NCBI RefSeq assembly: GCF_964065165.1
Contig: NZ_OZ061553.1
Location: forward strand, 1-54,373
Source of the DNA: Levilactobacillus yonginensis
GTDB taxonomy: Bacteria > Bacillota > Bacilli > Lactobacillales > Lactobacillaceae
Length of the DNA stretch: 54,373 nucleotides
Direction: 5' to 3'
The position numbers and the translations under genes were made by a program. Positions 48,397 to 54,373 of the stretch are shown one piece after another (within the stretch, counting starts at the first letter, position 1; every line of letters starts with the position of its first letter). The notes under the pieces are model-generated. The model searched no databases. It was given only the letters and a program-made list of their open reading frames with translations, and had not been told where the DNA came from.

Positions 48397-48442
48397 ACAC
48401 TGTATAATTAAAGGGTTAGAACCGTGTCATTACTTAATGACA
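48394..48442 (+). promoter_or_regulatory. Promoter and palindromic operator of the resolvase gene
   Basis: TTGACA (48394-48399), a 17-nt spacer and TAGAAC (48417-48422) form a promoter. TGTCATTACTTAATGACA (48425-48442) is a perfect 8-bp-arm palindrome placed over the start of transcription and 19 bp before the ATG, so autoregulation or a recombination site is likely. Confidence 0.6.
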
Positions 48443-48461
48443 TAAGTAAGGAGATAAAAAG

Positions 48462-49031
48462 ATGAAATATGGCTATGCGCGGGTCAGTACCACTGATCAA
48501 AAATTAGCAAATCAAATTGAGTTACTAAAATTGGCAGGAGCAGAAAAAATCTTTCAGGAAAAGTTTACCGGCACAACTACTGAACGACCGGAGTTTCAAA
48601 AACTGTTGCGCGCTCTAAAAACAGGTGATACTTTGATTGTCACTAAGCTGGATCGGTTTGCGCGGAACACGCGCGAGGCATTAGCCATTATCCAAGAGTT
48701 GTTTAAAGAAAATGTCAAAGTTAACATTTTGAATATGGGCTTAATTGACAATACGCCGACTGGCCAATTAGTCTTTACAATATTTAGCGCCTTTGCGCAG
48801 TTTGAACGCGATATGATTGTCACGCGCACACAAGAAGGTAAAGTGTATGCCAAGCAACATGATCCGTTGTTTCGGGAAGGGCGACCGAAAACGTATTCTG
48901 AGGAACAAATCAGATTTGCCTACGAGTTACGAAAACAAGGCATGACCTATAAAATGATTGAACGAAAGACGGGGATTAGTAAACGCACGCAACAGCGACG
49001 ATTTAAATTAGTTAAAAACAATATATTTTAA
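48462..49031 (+). CDS. Serine recombinase (resolvase/invertase family)
   Basis: The 189-residue protein has the catalytic Ser in [18 protein letters not shown] (Ser 9), conserved Arg residues in [15 protein letters not shown], the [19 protein letters not shown] dimer/E helix and a C-terminal HTH ([21 protein letters not shown]). It is a small resolvase or invertase, typical of plasmids, for multimer resolution or inversion. It is preceded by a palindromic operator (48425-48442) and followed by a terminator (49050-49080). A second, more distant serine recombinase follows at 49408. Confidence 0.93.
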   Translation: MKYGYARVSTTDQKLANQIELLKLAGAEKIFQEKFTGTTTERPEFQKLLRALKTGDTLIVTKLDRFARNTREALAIIQELFKENVKVNILNMGLIDNTPTGQLVFTIFSAFAQFERDMIVTRTQEGKVYAKQHDPLFREGRPKTYSEEQIRFAYELRKQGMTYKMIERKTGISKRTQQRRFKLVKNNIF

Positions 49032-49049
49032 AACTGTTTACACCATACC

Positions 49050-49080
49050 AAAAGGGGCTTCGAATACGAGGCCCCTTTTA
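49050..49080 (+). terminator. Intrinsic terminator after the resolvase gene
   Basis: AAAGGGGC and GCCCCTTTT pair around a loop with CGAATAC. Confidence 0.75.
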
Positions 49081-49125
49081 GATTTAGATAGTAATCCGTA
49101 TTAAAGTTAATGGCTAGCTCCCAGT

Positions 49126-49239
49126 TCAACTTTTTAATGGCTTACGATCTGTCAACAAAGCAATTGGTGACAGAATCAAAACAATCACCGCTCCTACTAA
49201 GTAGGTATGACTGAAGGCCTGGCTGATCTGTCGATTCTT
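49126..49239 (-). pseudogene. MFS transporter, C-terminal fragment
   Basis: On the minus strand ~37 codons read NRQISQAFSHTYLVGAVIVL, then ILSPIALLTDRKPLKS and a stop: a last membrane helix and cytoplasmic tail like those of DHA2-type drug exporters. No upstream part remains. It is not from the intact exporter at 24009-25409, whose tail differs. The rest of the 49080-49400 region holds no further gene. Confidence 0.6.
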
Positions 49240-49407
49240 AGTGTACCCTAAATGGACAAAAAGCAGTATAATCAACTTATGAAGAAAAGCTTAGATTCTG
49301 CTTGGGATAACAAGCAGTTCTTTGTTTTTGTCAAACCGTCTAATTAGAGTGTCTAAACAGAATGTAGTAGGGTGGGGGAGACTGATCTTCTGAAAGGAGA
49401 GTTATTG

Positions 49408-50040
49408 ATGAAAGTTGGTTATGCACGAGTTAGCTCAACTGATCAAAATTTGGCCCGCCAAATTAAAGCACTGAAAGTAGCCAGATGTGAGAAAATCTTT
49501 GAAGAAAAACAATCGGGCAAATCGACCCAGAACCGACCAGAATTACAGGCGGCGATTGCTTATGTGCGGCAAGGAGATACATTAGTGGTGGCCTCATTGG
49601 ATCGGCTTAGTCGAAACTATGACGATGCCAGTGATATAATCAAACAGATTAGAGATAAACAAGTTAAAATGGAAGTCTTAGACGCCCCATTTCTTTCAAT
49701 GCAAACTGGCGATTCAGATATGGACAAATTTATGTTCGATATGCTAACTAAGCTGCTAGCTTATATGGCCCAGACGGAGCGAAAGAAAATTCGCGAGCGT
49801 CAAAGACAAGGAATCGAGATTGCTAAGGCTAATGGAAAGTACCGCGGAACTAGACCAGCATACGCTGAAGATTCACCTAACCCACAAAAACGGTTTATTT
49901 ATCATCGAATTGTTGATCAGTTAAGAAACAAAGCAACAGGAGCTAAAATCAGCTATCGTGCGATTGCGGCCGAAACTGGCGTATCGGTTCAGACTATCAT
50001 TAATATCAAGAATCGGTTGAATGAAGAAATTCCCGAATAA
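49408..50040 (+). CDS. Serine recombinase (resolvase family), second copy
   Basis: The protein has 210 residues from ATG 49408 (AAAGGAGAG upstream), although the frame is open from 49372. The catalytic Ser lies in KVGYARVSSTDQNLARQ, with VASLDRLSRNYDDAS, a long DMLTKLLAYMAQTERKKIRERQRQGIEIAK helix and a C-terminal HTH (ISYRAIAAETGVSVQTIINIKN). It probably resolves plasmid multimers. It is followed 102 bp later by the Fic-like gene, and this pairing of a resolvase with a Fic gene is common on lactobacillus plasmids. Confidence 0.93.
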   Translation: MKVGYARVSSTDQNLARQIKALKVARCEKIFEEKQSGKSTQNRPELQAAIAYVRQGDTLVVASLDRLSRNYDDASDIIKQIRDKQVKMEVLDAPFLSMQTGDSDMDKFMFDMLTKLLAYMAQTERKKIRERQRQGIEIAKANGKYRGTRPAYAEDSPNPQKRFIYHRIVDQLRNKATGAKISYRAIAAETGVSVQTIINIKNRLNEEIPE

Positions 50041-50142
50041 AATGTTAACAAGGCTTTGTTGATTTCAACTGAATATCGAACATTAAAAGTTGGCCAATTT
50101 TCAATTGCGGATAATATACGAACTAAGGAGGAGATCGGTATA

Positions 50143-50994
50143 ATGGATAACACGGCTTTGGCACGATTTATTACGTCACTTGGAAGTTTAAACGGGTATG
50201 GGAGTACCCTAGCCCAAACGAAAAAAGCTTTGGACCTGAGATCAAGCCAACCACTTAATCAACATGGCGAAGATGTGGCCATTTTTGAAGACACATTGAA
50301 GGGAATCGCGGCCGTTAAAGAAAAAGGATTCAGCGTTGATGGTATTATTGCGATCAAATCAGCCTTTGATTCACCTTCCGATGAGCAGCCTAACTGGCCG
50401 GGACATTTACGCAATGCCTACTATAATGAAGATGATCGCATTGGAATTACAATTGATCAAAGTGCAAAAGAGACCTACTTTCCACCAGAGATTGTTCGGC
50501 GTGATGATTTACAAAAAATTGTGGATAATTACAAGGAGTCTCCTAAAAAAGAAAAAGATGCTTGGAAAGTTTTTGCCGATTTATCTAAGCTACAACCGTT
50601 TCAGGACGGTAATAAGCGGACGGCACTGATTGCTGCAAATGCTGCGTATGGAACATTTGAGAGGGAAAACTACTTAGTGCTTCCTTTCAATGACCTGGAT
50701 CGTGGTGAGTTTACAATTTCATTGATGCGTTACTACGATGCCAAAAATCCAACTGATGAAGCGAAGTACCTGGATAAAATGGTTGATTTACTTCCAAGTG
50801 ATCGTGAACGGGAGTTGCATCGGCCGATCATTAGTGATGGGAGTCAGGGTAAAACACGAGTGGCACGAGTTAAGCCACAATTTAGAAATGTTGAAAATAA
50901 GGAGAGCAAAGAGAGTACCAATCCTAAAATTGAATCGAGACAGGTAAAGCCCCCCTTTAGTCCGTTAAGGCATGATCGAGGTCCGAAGCGATAA
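50143..50994 (+). CDS. Fic/DOC-family protein with altered catalytic motif
   Basis: The protein has 283 residues from ATG 50143; AAGGAGGAG precedes it, and the longer frame to 50056 is rejected. The Fic motif reads LQPFQDGNKRTALIAANAA (about residues 149-167). The normal HPFxDGNxR histidine is replaced by Gln, while the phosphate-binding DGNKR is kept. A beta-hairpin-like flap (YFPPEIVRRDDLQKIV) precedes it. True Fic enzymes transfer AMP to proteins using that His, so this protein may be catalytically weak, do a different reaction or serve as a regulator. The last ~60 residues are basic and disordered. No small antitoxin gene is next to it. Confidence 0.8.
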   Translation: MDNTALARFITSLGSLNGYGSTLAQTKKALDLRSSQPLNQHGEDVAIFEDTLKGIAAVKEKGFSVDGIIAIKSAFDSPSDEQPNWPGHLRNAYYNEDDRIGITIDQSAKETYFPPEIVRRDDLQKIVDNYKESPKKEKDAWKVFADLSKLQPFQDGNKRTALIAANAAYGTFERENYLVLPFNDLDRGEFTISLMRYYDAKNPTDEAKYLDKMVDLLPSDRERELHRPIISDGSQGKTRVARVKPQFRNVENKESKESTNPKIESRQVKPPFSPLRHDRGPKR

Positions 50995-51126
50995 ATTAGA
51001 TGTTAAATAGGTGTATTCTGAGCACACGTTCGTTACATTAGATGGATAAATGTAAAAGCTGTAGTTTGGTATACAGTTTTTTATATTAAACAAAAATGAT
51101 CTTATAATCACAGACTTGCTGCAATT

Positions 51127-51180
51127 AAAAACAATAGTATCATTGATAGTAATATTGCTATCAATGATACTATTGTTTTT
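51127..51180. terminator. 23-bp perfect inverted repeat (terminator), interrupted at its edge by IS30
   Basis: Positions 51127-51149 and 51158-51180 are perfect inverted arms (core ATAGTATCATTGATAG and its inverse) with an 8-bp loop. The IS30 element at 51185 used the T-rich 3' flank as target: its 13-bp duplication begins within the second arm (51172). The ~130 bp before the hairpin hold no gene. Confidence 0.85.
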
Positions 51181-51184
51181 GTAA

Positions 51185-52420
51185 CGCAAATTGCAAGAAC
51201 AAGTTAGTCACTAGGACCAAATACTGATACCAAGGGATTCTCAGGGGTTGAAGTTGGTGGCGCGAGGAGCCTAGCCGCAGGCGGCGGCGAAGAGTTCGGC
51301 GGGAGTCTGGAAGCCTAGCAGACGACGAGGTGTGTTATTCAACTTGTCCGCTGTTCTAGCAACAGCCCGAGGACTTACGGCGTCTAAGGACATGCCTTTG
51401 GGAAAGTCATAGCGGACCATCCGGTTATGGACCTCATTGGTTCCCCGTTCACTAGAGGTGAACGGGTGCGTATGAAAGACTGGTGCCACTGAACGCAATG
51501 CCTCGCTCAGCAAGGCAAACTCAGGTCCGTTATCAGCGGTGATCGACTTGATAACTGGTCCATACTCTGCGAGGATTTCTCGCAGGGCGTACTCAACCGA
51601 ATCGGCGTCACGCCCGTCAATCAGACGGATAAATTGGAAGCGAGTTTGACGCTCAATCAGGGTCATAATCACACTCTCATGGCCATCACGTTTACCAACG
51701 ATAGTATCAATCTCGAAATGACCAAACGTCTTGCGAGAGTCAACTTCAGCCGGATGTTCTTCAATACTCCGTCCCATTACACGCTTATTTTTGTGATTAA
51801 CGTGCTTGGGTAGTCGCCGCCGCATTTTCTCGGTAAGATCTAAGTTACAGACCTCTAAAAGTTGTTCGTCGATGTACTTGTACAACGTTTGGGTACAGAC
51901 CATCTCGTCAGGCCGAAAAAGGTTTAACACCTTGGCGCGGCCTACAGCAGCATCTGGAGCCCAGCCATCAGTCTTAAAGTGTTCTACAAAGAAGGCTATA
52001 AAGTCAGCCGCCTGGAAGAACTTACAAGGCCTGTGGCAGGCCTTGCGGTTCTCGTGGTACCGCTGGTCGGCTAGTTCCGCCACGTAGACCTCATAGAAGA
52101 CTACGTTACCGTTAACGATTTTCTTATTGGTTACCAAGCCTCGCTTGATTTCGTTGTTTATGGTTTGCGGGCTAACGCCAAGTAACTCAGCAATCTTCCG
52201 CCGAGAAAGCTTGTCGTGGTTAAAGTAGACCTCAATGTTTCCACGCTCTTTCAAAGTTAGATGGTGACCCTTGGGACGATTCATGGTAAGCTGTTCTTGC
52301 ATCAAGACGAAGACCTCTTTCATTGTTTGTGTGAGAACTCCAATGATACCTGAGATTTACGTCTTGGTGTATTTATTTTGTCCTAAATTTCAAGTGGCTA
52401 ACTTGATTATAAAATTCGCC
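51185..52420 (-). mobile_element. IS30-family element with perfect 13-bp target duplication, copy near par
   Basis: 1236 bp, the same ends as 45606-46841 but inverted. Flanked by ATTGTTTTTGTAA at 51172-51184 and 52421-52433. Confidence 0.93.
51271..52323 (-). CDS. IS30-family transposase
   Basis: The 350-residue protein is identical to the one at 45703-46755 except for R to H in SIEEHPAEVDSRK. All catalytic residues are present (HFEIDTIVG, TADNGPEFA, ERGTNEVHN). Likely active and a recent insertion into the terminator between the Fic-like gene and the partition region. Confidence 0.92.
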   Translation of the reverse strand: MKEVFVLMQEQLTMNRPKGHHLTLKERGNIEVYFNHDKLSRRKIAELLGVSPQTINNEIKRGLVTNKKIVNGNVVFYEVYVAELADQRYHENRKACHRPCKFFQAADFIAFFVEHFKTDGWAPDAAVGRAKVLNLFRPDEMVCTQTLYKYIDEQLLEVCNLDLTEKMRRRLPKHVNHKNKRVMGRSIEEHPAEVDSRKTFGHFEIDTIVGKRDGHESVIMTLIERQTRFQFIRLIDGRDADSVEYALREILAEYGPVIKSITADNGPEFALLSEALRSVAPVFHTHPFTSSERGTNEVHNRMVRYDFPKGMSLDAVSPRAVARTADKLNNTPRRLLGFQTPAELFAAACG

Positions 52421-52481
52421 ATTGTTTTTGTAATTACTTCATTTTACTTTGGTGTATAGTTTAATCTATGAAACCAGAAAA

Positions 52482-52589
52482 AGTATACTAGTGGAAAAGT
52501 ATATTTAGCTACTAGTATACTTTTTGAAATGCTTGTTTATCAATGATTATAGGGTAGTTATTATAAGTATACTTTTCCACTAGTATACT
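52482..52589. repeat. Partition-site repeats, cluster A (AGTATACT octamers)
   Basis: Four perfect AGTATACT octamers (52482-52489, 52514-52521, 52566-52573, 52582-52589) and one near copy (52498). The units 52482-52505 and 52566-52589 are the same 24-bp pair (two octamers around AGTGGAAA) in opposite orientation. They lie directly downstream of the parB-like gene. Confidence 0.75.
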
Positions 52590-52870
52590 TACGGCTGTTT
52601 TCTTTGATAAATGCTGTCGAAGATTTCTCTCTCTCTATCTGAAAGCGTGTTTTGCTTATATGCCTCAACAGCGCTTTCTACAAGTTCATACATTTTCACG
52701 TCTTTAATGTAAGCTAGACTCTTTATCGTGTCAAAAACAGGTGGATCGACCCTTAGGCTTTTTCTGTCCGCTGCGGAGTATTTAGTAGTTTTTTGTTCGT
52801 CTCTGGAATCATCGACTGTTTTTTTTATGTTCACTTCGAAGTGATCAGCATCTTTTTTAATCAAGGCCAT
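52589..52870 (-). CDS. ParB-like small centromere-binding protein
   Basis: The 93-residue protein begins MALIKKDADHFEVNIKK, has a flexible charged N-terminus and a ribbon-helix-helix-like C-terminal part (RKSLRVDPPVFDTIKSLAYI, then DVKMYELVESAVEAYKQ). This is the form of type Ib partition proteins that bind centromere repeats and stimulate the ParA ATPase. ATG 52870 (AAGGAG upstream) lies inside the end of parA, so the two genes are coupled. AGTATACT repeats on both sides of the operon are its likely binding sites. Confidence 0.75.
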   Translation of the reverse strand: MALIKKDADHFEVNIKKTVDDSRDEQKTTKYSAADRKSLRVDPPVFDTIKSLAYIKDVKMYELVESAVEAYKQNTLSDREREIFDSIYQRKQP

Positions 52871-53756
52871 CAGCACTTATCTCCTTTCCAAGTGGTGTTA
52901 GTTTTTTGCCATTGAGATATTTTGGCGTGTAGACATAATCGTCCGCAATATCTCCTTTACTTTCGAATTGGTCTATTCTTTCCATTAATTCCGCGTAAAG
53001 ATCGGAAAAGAGTGCGAACATAGCACGATCGTGGTAGTCTTCAAACTGAACTCCGTATTCACCATAGTTTTCAAGGCGTAAGTGACTTTTGATAATGGCA
53101 TTGAATATATTCTGTTTACCAAAATATTTAACGGTCTTATCAACAATGAGCTGTTCAACCGTGTGAGTTTTGTCAAGCATGACTAACAGTATTCCCGCGA
53201 CCTGAACATTAATCTCGTCGCTGAAGTCATCGTAGAGAGTTTGAAGATAAGTGTTGGTTAGTTCCTTTGAACCCTCAAATGCGAATCTCTTGGTTTCTTG
53301 CACAACAATTACATAGTCAGTTGCAACCATTATGTTGTCGACTTTTATATCTGTTGCTGGTGGAGTGTCTATAAAAATAAAGTCATAGTTGTCTTTGATT
53401 TTATCTAGTAATTTTTTGAAGTAAAAGGTTCGTTCATGGACACCCTTTATATGGTCGGCTACCCATGTGCCCCAGTTCCGAAAATCAGAATCTCCTGCAA
53501 TGGCATCTAGATTTTCTGTTAGATGCGTGATCCCCTTACTTAGATCCTTATCATTTAAGCATCTTGTTATAGAAGCGGGCCAATTTGATTTATTAAAGGT
53601 CATGCCGAGCATGAATGTACTGTTTGCTTGGAGATCCATATCAATATGTAAAACCTTTTTATGGAAAACGGTGGCAAGAGTGATTGCGAACATCACATTG
53701 TTGGTCGTCTTGCCAACGCCCCCTTTTTGGTTGCTTAAAGCGATTACGTACGTCAT
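52857..53756 (-). CDS. parA: ParA-family partition ATPase
   Basis: The protein has 299 residues from ATG 53756 (GAGGAG upstream); the frame is open further to 53825 but through the repeat region. It has the deviant Walker A NQKGGVGKTTNNVM, the Walker A' HIDMDLQANSTFMLG and Walker B YDFIFIDTPPATDIKV. There is no N-terminal HTH, so this is the short type Ib ParA that relies on the small partner for operon control. It positions plasmid copies before cell division by dynamic DNA binding. AGTATACT octamers upstream (53776 on) overlap its promoter region, suggesting that the parB-like protein represses it. Confidence 0.93.
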   Translation of the reverse strand: MTYVIALSNQKGGVGKTTNNVMFAITLATVFHKKVLHIDMDLQANSTFMLGMTFNKSNWPASITRCLNDKDLSKGITHLTENLDAIAGDSDFRNWGTWVADHIKGVHERTFYFKKLLDKIKDNYDFIFIDTPPATDIKVDNIMVATDYVIVVQETKRFAFEGSKELTNTYLQTLYDDFSDEINVQVAGILLVMLDKTHTVEQLIVDKTVKYFGKQNIFNAIIKSHLRLENYGEYGVQFEDYHDRAMFALFSDLYAELMERIDQFESKGDIADDYVYTPKYLNGKKLTPLGKEISADGLD

Positions 53757-53775
53757 TGATAACACTCCTCTCATA

Positions 53776-53949
53776 AGTATACTTCTGATATAAATATAGC
53801 ATACCACATTAAAACCTGAAATCAAGCTTTTTTATCAAAAGTATACTAGTTTATAAGTATACTAATATACTCTTATACTTTTACATTAGTATACTCGTGG
53901 ATTTGTGGATTAATATACTAAAAAACATCAAAAGTATACTTTTGATGTT
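53776..53949. repeat. Partition-site repeats, cluster B (AGTATACT octamers)
   Basis: Perfect octamers at 53776, 53840, 53856, 53888 and 53933, with near copies at 53864, 53872 and 53912. The last is centred in a 26-bp perfect palindrome (53924-53949). The cluster lies upstream of parA and within its promoter, and extends toward the rep leader. Confidence 0.75.
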
Positions 53950-53977
53950 TTTGTTTACATTTTCTTTGTTATGGTGT

Positions 53978-54103
53978 ATGGTTACCTTAAATAAAAGAAA
54001 AGCGCCACCCAACGGCAATTGGGAAGCACTCGACAAAAAAATCTTTTTCATTCAACTAAAGAGATTATACCAGCAAAATGGTGAGATGTCGAGAATGGTG
54101 TGA
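53978..54103 (+). CDS. Possible small protein upstream of rep
   Basis: A 41-codon frame beginning MVTLNKRKAPPNGNWEALDK and ending in LKRLYQQNGEMSRMV, with balanced composition unlike random AT-rich sequence. The frame is open from 53897, but that part runs through the 26-bp palindrome. No clear ribosome binding site is seen. It lies between the partition repeats and the rep leader. It might be a small replication regulator, or non-coding. Confidence 0.3.
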   Translation: MVTLNKRKAPPNGNWEALDKKIFFIQLKRLYQQNGEMSRMV

Positions 54104-54182
54104 TTTCAAAACGGTAGGGGACAAGCTGCCGGGTAAAGACTAAGGGGACACGTGTGGTGAGCGACTTCTGCGCAAATTCACT

Positions 54183-54296
54183 GGATCTATTTAATTAGAT
54201 CCGTAGGCGGTAATTTTAAAAACTTAAAAGTTTATTCGGGGGTAGTCGGACTACTTCCACCTTAAGCAACTTGGCATAACGCTAAGTTGCTTTTTT
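54183..54296 (+). promoter_or_regulatory. Multi-hairpin rep leader ending in a terminator
   Basis: GGATCT/AGATCC (54183-54202), GTAGTC/GACTAC (54242-54254) and AAGCAACTT/AAGTTGCTT followed by six T (54264-54296) lie 75-190 bp before the rep start. A terminator between promoter and rep with upstream alternative hairpins is the usual sign of copy control by transcriptional attenuation or antisense RNA, but no antisense promoter is proven. Confidence 0.5.
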
Positions 54297-54355
54297 GTCT
54301 GCGCTTTTTCATTTTCTATGTATTTTCTATTAAGCTAACTTAGGTGTTTATTTTG

Positions 54356-54363
54356 AAAGGAGG
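54356..54363 (+). promoter_or_regulatory. Ribosome binding site of rep across the circle junction
   Basis: AAAGGAGG is followed by 10 nt (tgagctcacc) up to base 54373, and base 1 is an ATG. Read as a circle this is a strong Shine-Dalgarno site with ordinary spacing, which supports the window being a complete circular replicon. Confidence 0.85.
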
Positions 54364-54373
54364 TGAGCTCACC

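Noticed and set aside
52482..53949. CRISPR array from the repeated AGTATACT units
   Set aside because: Repeats are 8-bp palindromes with irregular spacing and no equal-length spacers or cas genes; partition repeats fit better.

Overview
The window looks like a complete circular plasmid of a lactic acid bacterium (Lactobacillaceae), opened at the start codon of its replication gene. Base 1 is the ATG of a primase-like initiator, and the last 18 bases carry its Shine-Dalgarno sequence (AAAGGAGG, 10 nt before the ATG across the join). The protein families, TTG/GTG starts, strong AGGAGG sites and IS content (ISS1-like IS6, IS30, ISL3, IS5 and IS982 families) all fit a Lactobacillus/Pediococcus host. 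The species cannot be told from the sequence.

Backbone. Positions 1-6240 hold rep, a DUF3102 coiled-coil gene, an OB-fold SSB-like gene, three small membrane or secreted-side genes (one with a thioredoxin-like CxxC), repeats, a stem-loop region and a ribbon-helix-helix gene cut by IS DNA. Positions 16018-16718 hold two small mobilization-type genes and a clear oriT (inverted repeat plus ATAAGTGCGC), but no relaxase is present. Positions 48425-50994 carry two serine recombinases and a Fic-like gene. Positions 52482-53949 carry parA and a small parB-like gene, bracketed on both sides by AGTATACT octamers. A multi-hairpin leader ending in a terminator lies just before rep.

Cargo. (1) 6373-16037: two identical inverted IS5 copies bracket an amino-acid permease and a cysteine operon (CBS/CysK-like, cystathionine lyase, CysE). 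The operon is preceded by a 24-codon leader peptide with three consecutive Cys codons and an intrinsic terminator, apparently a ribosome-mediated cysteine attenuator. (2) 18558-21521: a CPA2 cation/proton antiporter and a ClC channel. (3) 21650-25930: an unfamiliar three-gene operon (adenosylhomocysteinase-like, HD hydrolase, DHA2 exporter) sandwiched between two related type I toxin-antitoxin modules. (4) 26071-30057: FRG-domain gene, truncated bacteriocin immunity gene, GIY-YIG gene and tyrosine recombinase. (5) 31441-34700: HxlR regulator, DJ-1/PfpI protein, a second antiporter whose leader hairpin resembles that of the first, and an Fst-like type I toxin locus. (6) 35033-41357: two identical inverted IS5-family copies bracket an OpuA/Cho-type glycine betaine ABC transporter. 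(7) 41363-41725: a candidate structured RNA with a 19-bp stem and a three-way junction. (8) 41774-44941: antitoxin fragment, baeRF-like gene, IS982 element and a universal stress protein gene.

Overall this is a stress and fitness plasmid (osmolyte uptake, cation/proton and chloride transport, redox/aldehyde defence, cysteine supply) built by repeated IS insertion. It appears to be kept by partition genes and three type I toxin-antitoxin loci that ordinary gene callers would miss. Two independently inserted copies of one IS30-family element, and one copy of another, are flanked by perfect 13-bp target duplications.
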